Positions 8,657 through 16,855 of a stretch of DNA of 38,266 nt are shown piece by piece (the stretch's first letter is position 1; the number at the start of each line of letters is the position of its first letter). A model generated the notes under the pieces. It saw only the letters and a program-made list of their open reading frames with translations, was not told where the DNA came from and did not search any database. Source of the stretch: M1-B18 sp048264125 (GTDB lineage: Bacteria; Bacillota; Clostridia; Peptostreptococcales; Natronincolaceae); contig JBLXDM010000018.1 of the NCBI GenBank assembly GCA_048264125.1, positions 1 through 38,266 of the forward strand, written 5' to 3'. Both the position numbers and the translations under genes were made by a program.

Positions 8657-8693
8657 AAAAAGTGCGTTCCCATGTCTAGGAAACGCACTTTTT
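8657..8693. terminator. Rho-independent terminator after lysR-type gene
   Basis: AAAAAGTGCGTT pairs with AACGCACTTTTT over a 13-base loop. On the minus strand the stem ends in a T-run, placing it 57 bases after the LysR stop codon. The A/T symmetry lets it act in both directions. Confidence 0.85.
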
Positions 8694-8749
8694 CAGTATT
8701 CATTTGGAGGGGGCAGCCTGTACCGATGTTGAGTTTTTTGCCGATTAAT

Positions 8750-9694
8750 CTAGTCGCTCATTTCCCTTAAGCAGGATACCAAACTTTCTACAAGCTTTGT
8801 ATTATTGCCTTTCAAGGCAGCGACCACTGTTTTGGCCTCCCATGAGAGACCTTTTAGTGGAATTAATCTAATTCCATTCATAATCTTCGGCATTTTTACA
8901 TTTATTATCATAACGCCGACATTCTTGGCCACGAGATCTAGATTGACTTCTGACTGCAATCCGTTAGGGTCAATGTCCGGAAGTATCTTGGGTTTAAATC
9001 CTTCATTTATACAAGATTTCAAAAATAGATCATAGCGGATGACGCCATTAGAATCGGATGACATTGGTCGCTGTAATAGAAAATTTTCATCTTTAAGGTC
9101 CTTTAATGTCAAAGATTTATGGTTCGCAAGATAATGTTTGTCACTCGTTGCAACCAATGTAGGATTATCGCAAATCTCAAAAATATCTATACGAGCATCA
9201 TACAGCCATAAATCCGGAGGAAGCACTACTCCGTGGTCTAAAAGCGGCCTGAAAATAGCCGCACTAATCTCCTTGTTTAAAAGCGCTGTTAAAATGTCTT
9301 TTTGGTGTTTTTGTACGAAAATTAAAGATATATTAGGATTTTTAAAGAAATATGTTGAAAGGATTGATGAACGCCTAAATACACCTGGCATTGGGATTGT
9401 GTTAACAATCATTGAAATTTTTTGATCAGCCGATGAATCCTTTATCTCTTTGTACATTTTCAGATAAGCATCCATGATTTCCTGCGCATATTTTATAAAA
9501 ATTTTACCATCGTTTGTTAATGTAACTGACTTACTTATATTAGATCTTTTAAAAATGGCTATATCCAACTCTTTTTCTATGCTCAAAACATGTTTTGTGA
9601 CAGAAGATTGAGAGAGAGAGATATCATTGGCTGCTTCGGAAAAACTATTTGTCTGAGCAACGGCCAATACACTTTTAATCTTATTAATATCCAT
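8750..9694 (-). CDS. LysR-family transcriptional regulator
   Basis: 314 residues from the ATG at 9694, which has AAGGATGATGGTC upstream. The N-terminal winged HTH is clear (FSEAANDISLSQSSVTKHVLSIEKELDIAIFKR split over residues 23-55), followed by the effector-binding LysR-substrate domain. The frame extends to 9739, but those extra codons are non-homologous and precede the ribosome site. The gene lies upstream of the cupin-aldolase operon and is separated from it by a terminator, operator box and promoter, so it very likely controls that operon. A small leader ORF overlaps its start codon. Confidence 0.9.
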   Translation of the reverse strand: MDINKIKSVLAVAQTNSFSEAANDISLSQSSVTKHVLSIEKELDIAIFKRSNISKSVTLTNDGKIFIKYAQEIMDAYLKMYKEIKDSSADQKISMIVNTIPMPGVFRRSSILSTYFFKNPNISLIFVQKHQKDILTALLNKEISAAIFRPLLDHGVVLPPDLWLYDARIDIFEICDNPTLVATSDKHYLANHKSLTLKDLKDENFLLQRPMSSDSNGVIRYDLFLKSCINEGFKPKILPDIDPNGLQSEVNLDLVAKNVGVMIINVKMPKIMNGIRLIPLKGLSWEAKTVVAALKGNNTKLVESLVSCLREMSD

Positions 9695-9785
9695 GACCAT
9701 CATCCTTGTAAGGTAACGTATATAGTTTAAACAAATCACTGCACATACGGGTGCTGGTAATTTCGTTATCTGAATTTTTTAACAT
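9684..9785 (-). CDS. Leader ORF overlapping the LysR start (33 aa)
   Basis: An ATG at 9785 is preceded by AAGGAGATAAAACGT, a better ribosome site than that of the LysR gene itself. The frame encodes 33 residues (MLKNSDNEITSTRMCSDLF...) and its TAA at 9686-9684 overlaps the first codons of lysR (ATG 9694-9692). This arrangement is typical of translational coupling or an upstream attenuating ORF. The peptide has no recognised homologue. It could be a chance ORF, though the ribosome site argues otherwise. Confidence 0.45.
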   Translation of the reverse strand: MLKNSDNEITSTRMCSDLFKLYTLPYKDDGHGY

Positions 9786-10359
9786 ACGTTTTATCTCCTT
9801 CGTAATAGCATTTATACATATACTTTATATTATAATAAACACAAAAAATCAGAAAAGCTGCACGTTTTACAACAAACTTCCACCTTAGAAAATATGTGCC
9901 AGGAAAACCTACTGATTTGGAGAAAAATAGATTCACTCAATTCAAATGTAGTTTTCAACATATCCTCACATCCCCATTAGTATATACGAAGAAACGAATA
10001 AAATCAATGAATTAGTAAAATATTCTGTAAATACGTTCTTACTGAAAGAGTGGTTTTTTATGTTACTTTCTGTTCAATTTGATTCAGCGGATCTTTGACA
10101 CTTGTAAAATATAAACCCTATTCAAAAGATATTACTATATCCTTAGATGAATTTATTTCCATTATTTTAATAAAACTCTCTATAAAGAAAAGAGAACATC
10201 AGATAAAAAACCGATATTCTCATCATTGGCCAGTCTCAAATTCACTTCACACTGCGTAATATAGATATGTCTAAACACTCTAATCTACACAAGCATTAAA
10301 CATGTAATGCCGCCTAAAGCTGTTGGTGCCTTAGCGGGAATATGCAGGTATCGCAAGGG
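9786..10359. other. Intergenic region without recognised gene
   Basis: About 570 AT-rich bases between the LysR leader and the EFR1 gene. On the minus strand TATAAT-like sequence near 9830 could be the -10 for the LysR transcript. Near 10300-10340 is GCCGCCTAAAGC...GCCTTAGCGG, a GC-richer patch that shares ATGCCGCCTAAAGCT with the repeat at 12280. No coding potential was recognised elsewhere. Confidence 0.4.
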
Positions 10360-10376
10360 GTAACTTTCAAAGTTAC
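10360..10376. repeat. 17-base perfect palindrome at EFR1 stop codon
   Basis: GTAACTTT-C-AAAGTTAC spans the stop codon of the EFR1 gene. The loop is a single base, so it is more likely a protein-binding dyad or a weak end hairpin than a strong terminator. Confidence 0.4.
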
Positions 10377-11137
10377 TTTTCGTTAATCATCTCTTTAAGT
10401 GTTATGTCTGGGTGATGATAACGGCCACGGTCTTGTGTTTTATTCTTATAGTTTATGGCTTGCTTAGGACACCACTGAACACAGGCCATACACTGCTCGC
10501 AGTGATGCAAAAACATTGGCTTGCCATCTTGCATTTTTATATTTCCGACAGGACACACCTTGCCGCAGGTTGTACAGCCGTTACAAGCTTCACTTACATT
10601 AAACCCTTTGTCCTTTTTTACCAGTGACTTTATAAAAGGCCCACGAATTAGTGCCAGTGGACTGTTTTTCAAGGGTGGCTTTACAGCGAGAATTTGAATG
10701 TCCTTAATAACCTGCTTTGTAGCCTGTGTTTGTGCCTTTGCTTTATTATCAGCATCGCCTCCCATGGCGTACAAACCAACATAATTAGAAAAGCACCTAA
10801 TGCATTCACCGTAGCTTAATTTGCCAACCTTTCTACCAATGATTTTGCTGATATTCGTCAAGCCGCCGGCACTCCCGCTTCCGCTTGTACAAACAGCAAA
10901 AATAAAACTACTATTATTTGCTGAAAGGTCAAGTGCTTTTACAAACCTCTCAACCACGCCCGGCATACCGCCAACGTAAACAGGATACACAAAGCCAATT
11001 CGCTCGTATGTACCGCTTAACTTGTACGATTTCCCCATTGAAATTAGCTCACAGTCTTCAATAGCGGTGGCGATATCTTTTGCCACCTTTAGACTGTTAC
11101 CCGTACCGGAAAAATAGAATATGATATTCTTTGACAT
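10373..11137 (-). CDS. EFR1-family flavodoxin/ferredoxin protein
   Basis: 254 residues. The N-terminal flavodoxin fold has the FMN phosphate loop FSGTGNS at residues 9-15. The C-terminal half carries two 4Fe-4S motifs, Cys-185/188/191/195 and Cys-213/216/219/223, each followed by Pro. This is the EFR1 family architecture of anaerobic Firmicutes, presumably a cytosolic electron carrier or flavin-dependent reductase. AGGAGAATGTAAA precedes the ATG. Upstream DNA contains TTACAAT half-sites matching those in front of the TetR gene at 11405-11992, so the gene is probably TetR-repressed. Confidence 0.9.
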   Translation of the reverse strand: MSKNIIFYFSGTGNSLKVAKDIATAIEDCELISMGKSYKLSGTYERIGFVYPVYVGGMPGVVERFVKALDLSANNSSFIFAVCTSGSGSAGGLTNISKIIGRKVGKLSYGECIRCFSNYVGLYAMGGDADNKAKAQTQATKQVIKDIQILAVKPPLKNSPLALIRGPFIKSLVKKDKGFNVSEACNGCTTCGKVCPVGNIKMQDGKPMFLHHCEQCMACVQWCPKQAINYKNKTQDRGRYHHPDITLKEMINEK

Positions 11138-11238
11138 TTTACATTCTCCTAAAGTATTTATTATTTTTCAAATCTCACTTTGCAATTACATTATATGCTG
11201 TCAATATATGAACATAATCACTATCATCAAGATACGAG

Positions 11239-11317
11239 TTACAATTATCATTATATGTAACTTGTAATTATAAGTTTACCATATCCCACGACAAATTACA
11301 ATACATTAAACATGTAA
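11239..11317. promoter_or_regulatory. TTACAAT operator half-sites upstream of EFR1 gene
   Basis: TTACAAT occurs at 11239-11245 and 11296-11302; inverted half-sites TTGTAA (11262-11267) and TGTAA (11313-11317) follow each of them. The same heptamer forms a perfect dyad in front of the TetR gene, so these are likely binding sites for that repressor. Confidence 0.5.
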
Positions 11318-11355
11318 CATATCGCTAATTTTATCATATATTTTCTGAGATTAAG

Positions 11356-11396
11356 AAAAGCCCTCACAATTCCTGTTTGGAACGTCAAGGGCTTTA
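11356..11396. terminator. Terminator after TetR gene
   Basis: AAAGCCC...GGGCTTT with an inner GGAA/TTCC stem, just downstream of the TetR stop codon. On the minus strand it is followed by TTTTCTT. Confidence 0.8.
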
Positions 11397-11404
11397 GTAT
11401 TACT

Positions 11405-11992
11405 TCATTTATTAGGGTTTTTAAGGCCTCTTATCAGAAGGTTTACAACAGCTTCTATGTTTTGTTTTCGATGGTGATCTTCGAATGAATTTGGATGGAT
11501 AAAAGCGCTGGTTGCAAGATAGACAGTTCTTGCTGATTGAGAAGGAGATTCTGTAAAAAATATGCCTTCCGTAATTCCCTGTACTATAATCTCCTGAATA
11601 CCTTGAATCCCTTCTTCTATACTTTTTTTAATTACTTCCATAGAGCTTTGGGCGAGTTTAAGGTAATTTGCAAACATTTCAGGATCATTTACGGCACTGC
11701 GGCATTTAGCTTCCGCAAAGTACTCCAGTAAATGAAAAAGTTTAATATCAGCAGGACTATCTTCTTTTAAAATATCTTTTGAAGGCGCATGCAGTTTTGT
11801 AAGCCAGCGTTCTGTAACGGCGTTCCAAAGGGCAGTTTTTCCATTAAAATATCTATAAATGGCAGCGTGGCTAACTTGTAATGACTTTGCTATATCAGTT
11901 ATATTCGCTTTTTCCGGTCCGAAACGACGAATAACTTCTTCTGTTGCATTGAGGATCATTTCTTTATCAAGTGATACCTTATTCAAATCCAT
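11405..11992 (-). CDS. TetR/AcrR-family transcriptional regulator
   Basis: 195 residues. The N-terminal TetR HTH is clear: ATEEVIRRFGPEKANITDIAKSL then VSHAAIYRYFNGKTALWNAV (residues about 17-60). The C-terminal ligand-binding helical domain is divergent. ATG at 11992 is taken; a GTG codon immediately before it (11995) is an alternative. A perfect dyad TTACAAT-G-ATTGTAA lies about 60 bases upstream, and similar half-sites precede the EFR1 gene. It probably represses both itself and the EFR1 gene. The inducer is unknown. Confidence 0.9.
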   Translation of the reverse strand: MDLNKVSLDKEMILNATEEVIRRFGPEKANITDIAKSLQVSHAAIYRYFNGKTALWNAVTERWLTKLHAPSKDILKEDSPADIKLFHLLEYFAEAKCRSAVNDPEMFANYLKLAQSSMEVIKKSIEEGIQGIQEIIVQGITEGIFFTESPSQSARTVYLATSAFIHPNSFEDHHRKQNIEAVVNLLIRGLKNPNK

Positions 11993-12050
11993 CACCGCTC
12001 TTTTTCATAATATTGACTTGAGTATATCACTTTTGCTGTTAAGTTTCAAG

Positions 12051-12065
12051 TTACAATGATTGTAA
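12051..12065. promoter_or_regulatory. TetR operator dyad TTACAAT-G-ATTGTAA
   Basis: A perfect 7-base inverted repeat with a 1-base centre, 59 bases before the TetR start codon. The same heptamer recurs upstream of the EFR1 gene, supporting a shared operator. Confidence 0.6.
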
Positions 12066-12120
12066 TTGAGCTATATTGGGAGGTAATCTTCAAAACTTCC
12101 GAATGTCATCTTTAAATGAG

Positions 12121-12300
12121 CCAAAAACCGGGTCGGAGAAATCCACTTTTTCGGCCCGGTTTTGCTCATTTTTCACTTCAGAACCACTCATATAGTGGTT
12201 GACTCGCTTTATTTGCCCTCAGAACCACATTTCATCATCAGAACTATCGCTTCAACACGCCTTGAGGAGATAAAAAAGATGCCGCCTAAAGCTAGTATCC
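12121..12300. repeat. Hairpin repeat element, copy 1
   Basis: Copy 1 begins with a GC-rich hairpin AAAACCGGG...CCCGGTTTT (12124-12163), then TTGCTCATTTTTCACT, then the dyad AACCACT-catat-AGTGGTT (12182-12200), an AT-rich spacer, and TCAACACGCCTTGA ending near ATGCCGCCTAAAGC. Copy 2 (16856-17040) has the same order and the same TTGCTCATTTTTCACT core. The first hairpin can serve as a bidirectional terminator. No ORF is convincing. The element family was not recognised. Confidence 0.55.
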
Positions 12301-12623
12301 CCTTGTTTAAAGCAATCTTGATTTTTTCGGCTTGTAGTCAATCCATAAACCATTAACCTAAGTTAAGGTCAATAGATTTTTTGAAATTAGGCAAAAATGT
12401 ACAAAAACCTATATATAAAAAAAGCGGGTCAGTCTAAACCATGTAATGACTCAATTGAGGGAGATGGAGGGAGAATGGCAAAAAGTATTGATGTACCCTT
12501 GTGCATTTCGTCTCCACCGATTCAAAAATGAAGCAAGGGACTCGAACCCTCGTGGTTTTAGTCCTTTTGCTTCTATCATTCTTAATTGTTAAAGAAATGG
12601 ATCGACACCGCTCATAGCACCAT
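12301..12623. other. Intergenic region with a tRNA-like T-arm
   Basis: No protein gene is seen here. On the minus strand, 12573-12530 reads GAAGCAA at one end and TTGCTTC at the other, enclosing GAGGG-TTCGAGT-CCCTT, a standard tRNA T-arm. There is no D-arm or anticodon arm and no encoded CCA, so it is not a functional tRNA. Confidence 0.45.
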
Positions 12624-13412
12624 CTATAAAAATAGCGGTATTAAAAAGGTTAACAATATATAAAACATTCCTGCCATTGCTACAAACAAAACTAACGGGA
12701 TTTTTCTGCCTGCAAAACTATTAGTTAATGCCCCTTTCTTTGGACATACAACAATGCATTTTTGGCAGTTAAAACATTCAGCCGATATTACCTTCTTCAT
12801 TTTATGCACCTCTAGATTTGAGGGACATTTCTTTGTACATAACGTGCAATTGATGCACTTATCTTCGCATCGGACGATACCACTGGGGCTAAACCGACCT
12901 GCAACTCCGGCGACAGCACCCTGTATGCAGATATATTTGCAAAAGAAATTATCAATAAAGAATGAGCCAATAATTGTTACAAGCATCAACATAATACTTA
13001 TCCAGGCTAATCCAGGCAATATTATGCTATATTGCTCAAACACATCATCAACACTGACTTGTAGCAGAAACTTGCCGCCTGCAATGGATAATGCTACAAA
13101 ACCTGTAAGTATGATGTATTTCACTGCTCTAAGATATTTATCGAGTGTTGCAGGAACTGTGACCCTTTTTTTTAAAAGCTTGAATCCTATATATCCAACA
13201 ACCCTTTGAAGCGCCCCCACCAAACACAAAAAACCACAAAAGCTTCTTTTGAAGATAATGGCAAACAAAATAAATATTATTGGAGCTGCTATAATGCTAT
13301 GTTGAACTGCATTTTCGAAAGTCGCCTCAATAAGGGAACTAAAAACAAACGGGAATATTATTAGAAAAAAAGGAATGGCCGTTTTTGCTAATTTCTTAGT
13401 ATTAATATTCAT
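12624..13412 (-). CDS. 4Fe-4S membrane protein (NapH/NosR C-domain-like)
   Basis: 262 residues with about five to six membrane segments. A CGFLC motif sits between the second and third hydrophobic segments (about residue 60) and FCKYIC follows near 158; such Cys pairs are typical of NapH/NosR/RdxA polyferredoxin-like proteins. Two 4Fe-4S motifs follow: CxNCxxCxxxCP (about 186) and CxxCxxCxxxCP (about 212). The last segment anchors the C-terminus. GGAGGTCATGTG supports ATG 13412 (GTG at 13415 is the alternative). It likely passes electrons between the membrane and a cytosolic partner. No partner gene is adjacent. Confidence 0.85.
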   Translation of the reverse strand: MNINTKKLAKTAIPFFLIIFPFVFSSLIEATFENAVQHSIIAAPIIFILFAIIFKRSFCGFLCLVGALQRVVGYIGFKLLKKRVTVPATLDKYLRAVKYIILTGFVALSIAGGKFLLQVSVDDVFEQYSIILPGLAWISIMLMLVTIIGSFFIDNFFCKYICIQGAVAGVAGRFSPSGIVRCEDKCINCTLCTKKCPSNLEVHKMKKVISAECFNCQKCIVVCPKKGALTNSFAGRKIPLVLFVAMAGMFYILLTFLIPLFL

Positions 13413-13534
13413 CACATGACCTCCGTATATTTGGTTTGGTTTACATCTACCGATTTCAGTATAGTTGTTGCAAATTAATATTAAATAATAAAATGATTAG
13501 AATCTCAAAAGAGTGGTAATCTTTCTCTAAGCTT

Positions 13535-13873
13535 TTAATAATAAAAAGACTGCAGGTTCTTTGCCGCCGCACATTTCAGACCCTCAACCCCAGCTTGGTG
13601 GAACTCGTCGAGAACATTCAGCTGAATCTGTGCCATTTCCCAATCATAAGCATCGACGACCTCCTTGAACAAATCCACCGGACCGTGGTAGGAGAACGCC
13701 TTGTGCTGGATTTTGCCCTTCTGGACCATTTTGTCTAAGAAAGCAAGGTCGTCATACTTTATAACTTTTTCCCAGTTTTCAAACCCAAGGTTATGAAGCA
13801 GATACACATTGATATAATCGCTCTTCAGATTTATTGCAGGATAATACCAATCTGTTGTAATTAAAATCTTCAC
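13535..13873 (-). pseudogene. Chimeric ORF: glycosyltransferase start fused to AKR fragment
   Basis: 112 codons from a GTG at 13873 with a strong AGGAGG site. Residues 1-15 (MKILITTDWYYPAIN) match the N-terminus of family 4 glycosyltransferases. From residue 16 on (LKSDYINVYLLHNLGF ... FSYHGP ... AQIQLNVLDE) the protein is an internal piece of an aldo/keto reductase: the barrel strands around the substrate-channel His region, lacking both the N-terminal catalytic Asp/Tyr and the C-terminal NADPH site. The joint is at about 13828. It looks like the product of a deletion or illegitimate recombination and is unlikely to be an active enzyme. Confidence 0.65.
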
Positions 13874-13876
13874 AAA

Positions 13877-13937
13877 AATACCTCCTGTTTATTTATGTGA
13901 TAATAATATCAGATCACATTAAACAAACAGGAGGTAA
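13877..13937. repeat. Imperfect inverted repeat with mirrored ribosome sites
   Basis: ACCTCCTGTTTATTTATGTGAT on the left pairs with ATCACATTAAACAAACAGGAGGT on the right (one mismatch, one 1-base bulge; arms about 22 bases). Each arm carries an AGGAGGT ribosome site pointing outwards, but only the left one has a start codon after it (GTG 13873). The centre ATGTGAT...ATCACAT looks operator-like. Confidence 0.55.
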
Positions 13938-14108
13938 AAATTAAACAAATCCTAAACTCTTTCTTTTTCAATTTAATTAATAATTATAATTTGCTACTCT
14001 AACAAGCATTTCGAGCTTTTACTGCTATCTTCCTTATTTTTTTCCAAGAGGATATTTATCGAAGCCTCTATCTTCCATTGAATAACCTGATAACCATATA
14101 ATTTTATC

Positions 14109-14819
14109 TTATCTATTCAACCGGTATCCCGCACCCCATACTGTCTCTAAGATTTTTGGGGTTTTACTGTCATCCTCAATTTTTTCACGAATACGATTAA
14201 TATGCACCATAACCGTCGCGCTATCCCCAACATAATCATATCCCCATATTTTTTCAAACAATTGCTCCTTCGAGAAAACAATATTAGGATTTTCGGCCAT
14301 AAATTTTAATAATTCAAATTCTCGGTTAGGAAAACGAATTTCTTGCTCATCCTTATAGACCTTCCATCCATGTAGGAGAATCCGAATATTACCTATTTGT
14401 ATCTCATCGCCCTTCTCATCCAACTCTATCTGATTGGCTTCTGTTAATCGACTATACTGTCTTATATTTGCATTTACTCTTGCTACAAGCTCAGCGGGAT
14501 CAAAAGGTTTAGCAATATAATCATCTGCACCAAGTCCCAGACCACGAATTTTATCAACAGATTCCGTCCTTGCCGTTACCATGAGAATTGGAATATTAAG
14601 TTCACCTCTTATCTCTTTGCATATCTCATAACCATTCTTCCCGGGAAGCATAAGATCCAGTAGTATTAAGTCAAAATTTTCCACATGCAGAAGTGGAAGC
14701 ACTTTATCCCCATCACTTACAATGAATGTTTCAAACCCACTAGCTTCCAGATAAGCCTGTTCTATCATACTGATATCATCATCGTCTTCGACAATTAAAA
14801 TTCTATATTTTGCATTCAT
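14109..14819 (-). CDS. OmpR/PhoB-family response regulator
   Basis: 236 residues. Receiver domain: acidic pocket EDDDD at 11-15, phospho-acceptor Asp-55 (LILLDLMLPG), Thr in MVTAR (about 83) and Lys in AKPFDP (about 105). The C-terminal winged helix has FPNREFELL and MVHINRIREKIE, the PhoB DNA-recognition region. The gene follows the histidine kinase by 10 bases on the same strand, forming one two-component operon. The target is not evident; the neighbouring 4Fe-4S membrane protein and the small hypothetical ORF are candidates, or the system acts elsewhere. Confidence 0.95.
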   Translation of the reverse strand: MNAKYRILIVEDDDDISMIEQAYLEASGFETFIVSDGDKVLPLLHVENFDLILLDLMLPGKNGYEICKEIRGELNIPILMVTARTESVDKIRGLGLGADDYIAKPFDPAELVARVNANIRQYSRLTEANQIELDEKGDEIQIGNIRILLHGWKVYKDEQEIRFPNREFELLKFMAENPNIVFSKEQLFEKIWGYDYVGDSATVMVHINRIREKIEDDSKTPKILETVWGAGYRLNR

Positions 14820-14829
14820 CTAAATCACC

Positions 14830-16263
14830 TCATTCATCCAAAAGTGGTAGTCTTATTCGAATAGTAAGACCGTTGCTGTTTTCTGCATCTACTGAGCCTC
14901 CCATAGCATCCACTAGATATTTTACAATATAAAGACCTAGACCATTACCTTCTTTTATATTCCTTGACTCATCACCTCGAAAAAACTGTTCAAAAATATG
15001 GGGAATCTTATCTTCTGAAACTCCACAGCCATTATCAGAGATCTCGAGTACTACATATGCATGTTCTTCAAAAATATTAATGGTAATTTCAAGCTTATCT
15101 GTTTCTGCATATTTTTTACTGTTTTCCAGTATATTATCAAGTATTCGTTTCATTTGTTCTCGGTCAACATTTGAATACAAACCTTTTTTTACATCTTTTA
15201 TTTTAATTTTTATAGATTCATTCTCTATCAATAATTCGTATCTTTTCACATAGGCTTCCAGATACTCACTCCACTCTGTCTTTTCAAAAAACAGTGGCAT
15301 ATTACCTGTTTCAAGTTTTGAGAAATAAAATAACCTTTCCAAAAGCCAATCCATTTCTATCGTTCGTCTATAAGCTGTATCAAGAAATTTTTCTCTTGAT
15401 TCAGGTGTTGTAGCAACCCCATCCTTGAGACCTTTTATTGTTCCTCTAATTGCCGTTAATGGAGTCCTTAAGTCATGAGAAATTCCCGCCACCATTTCAA
15501 TTCTCACCTTTTCATAAGACTCCTTTTCCGCATTAGCTTCCGTTATATGTTCCTGCATTTCATTAAATGCGTCACAGACATATTCAAATTCAATATCTCC
15601 CTTGTATTTAACAGGTTCAGAAAAATTTCCTTCTTTCATTCTTTTTGCTCCTTCTGACAATGCATCTAAAGGTCTTGTAATATGTTCTACAAGTCTCTTA
15701 GTAAAAATCTGACTAATTATGAGTAAGGCACCTATGCAAAATATACCACCAATCAGCAATAGTATAAGTATAGTAGTCAAACTATTTTTTTGAGACCAGA
15801 ATTCATGATATTCTCCTGCAATTGCAAACACTCTCATTTTCTCATTCATATCATATTGTGTTAGCACAGTCATATAGTCTTGTACATAAATATGCACCTT
15901 TCCATCTGTTTCCAAAGAATCTCTAATTTCATCTATAAGCTCACTCACAGGAAAATCAGTATTTGAGTAAATCACTTCACTATCTATTTCAACGCAAATA
16001 GAAAATCCATACCTATTCAGTTTTGTTGCAAGATTGCTTATCGCCTCTTCTTTTGGTGATGGATTCCAATCTGTCAGGATATTTCTTATTTGTTCGGTAT
16101 TATCTGCTAACTCAGACGAACCATTCATGCTGTTTTTATATGTGCTCTCATATAAATTTATTGCAAACATATTAACAAAAAGAAATAGACTTAAAGTTAC
16201 AAGTACCATTCTGGTATTAGAAATAAAAATTCTGCGTTTCACCGTCTGCTTTTCCTTATTCAT
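14830..16263 (-). CDS. Membrane sensor histidine kinase
   Basis: 477 residues from ATG 16263 (site GAGGAGGAGGACG; a longer frame to 16326 has no ribosome site). A membrane segment spans about residues 16-34, an extracytoplasmic sensor of about 125 residues follows, then a second segment at about 163-186 and a HAMP linker. The H-box GISHDLRTPLTAIRG gives His-263. N-box DNILENSKK, G1 ISDNGCGV, F-box FEQFFRG and G2 GNGLGLYIVK are all intact, so the kinase should be active. It is paired with the OmpR-type regulator downstream. Ligand unknown. Confidence 0.95.
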   Translation of the reverse strand: MNKEKQTVKRRIFISNTRMVLVTLSLFLFVNMFAINLYESTYKNSMNGSSELADNTEQIRNILTDWNPSPKEEAISNLATKLNRYGFSICVEIDSEVIYSNTDFPVSELIDEIRDSLETDGKVHIYVQDYMTVLTQYDMNEKMRVFAIAGEYHEFWSQKNSLTTILILLLIGGIFCIGALLIISQIFTKRLVEHITRPLDALSEGAKRMKEGNFSEPVKYKGDIEFEYVCDAFNEMQEHITEANAEKESYEKVRIEMVAGISHDLRTPLTAIRGTIKGLKDGVATTPESREKFLDTAYRRTIEMDWLLERLFYFSKLETGNMPLFFEKTEWSEYLEAYVKRYELLIENESIKIKIKDVKKGLYSNVDREQMKRILDNILENSKKYAETDKLEITINIFEEHAYVVLEISDNGCGVSEDKIPHIFEQFFRGDESRNIKEGNGLGLYIVKYLVDAMGGSVDAENSNGLTIRIRLPLLDE

Positions 16264-16391
16264 CGTCCTCCTCCTCGTAATAGGTGTCATAGAGAAAATC
16301 GTCAATGTTTCTTCTCTGTGACACACACTCTTTTAACTTTCCTCTTTTCGTCCATCATAGAATTTCCACATTACTACAGGAAAAGAATCTT

Positions 16392-16667
16392 TTACTGTTG
16401 AAAACCTGTTATTAAAATTATTATACAACAAGATTCCTGATATAACATTAAAATAAATCCCGTTATCAAAACTCCACAGACAGTTACTCTTTCTACATAC
16501 CCTTCTAAATACTCATCATATGCTTCTGAAGCGTATTCTTCCAAGCAATCATTACAAACGCTATCAAAATCGAAACGAACATAATTATATAAAATATCAT
16601 CAACTCCGGTAATATCTACTAGCCAATTCAAATTCATGGAATTACATAATTGAACAATACGTTCCAT
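16392..16667 (-). CDS. Small hypothetical protein with one membrane segment
   Basis: 91 codons, product not recognised. An acidic, Tyr-rich middle (CNDCLEEYASEAYDEYLEGY, about residues 38-57) with a CxxC pair is followed by a hydrophobic stretch of about 20 residues. No clear ribosome site precedes the ATG. It ends about 130 bases before the kinase start. It may be a real membrane peptide, a remnant, or a chance ORF. Confidence 0.25.
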   Translation of the reverse strand: MERIVQLCNSMNLNWLVDITGVDDILYNYVRFDFDSVCNDCLEEYASEAYDEYLEGYVERVTVCGVLITGFILMLYQESCCIIILITGFQQ

Positions 16668-16855
16668 GCTGCCATTATATTACTTAGTCAATAACTAATC
16701 ATTCCGTACCTACTATTTTAGCATGATTTCTAAAGTTGTAAAATGACATTACTTTCAAGCCATTCTTATGGCTAATAAATCTTCCTCCGTTGAAACTAAT
16801 ACCATTTTCATCTCTCCTAGTATTGGATTACCCAATGTCATCTATAAAATGCCCT

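Noticed and set aside
12509..12519. TCGTCTCCACC resembling the 3' end of tmRNA, suggesting an ssrA attachment site
   Set aside because: Only 11 bases match, the T-loop that should precede it is absent on that strand, and no integrase gene is present.
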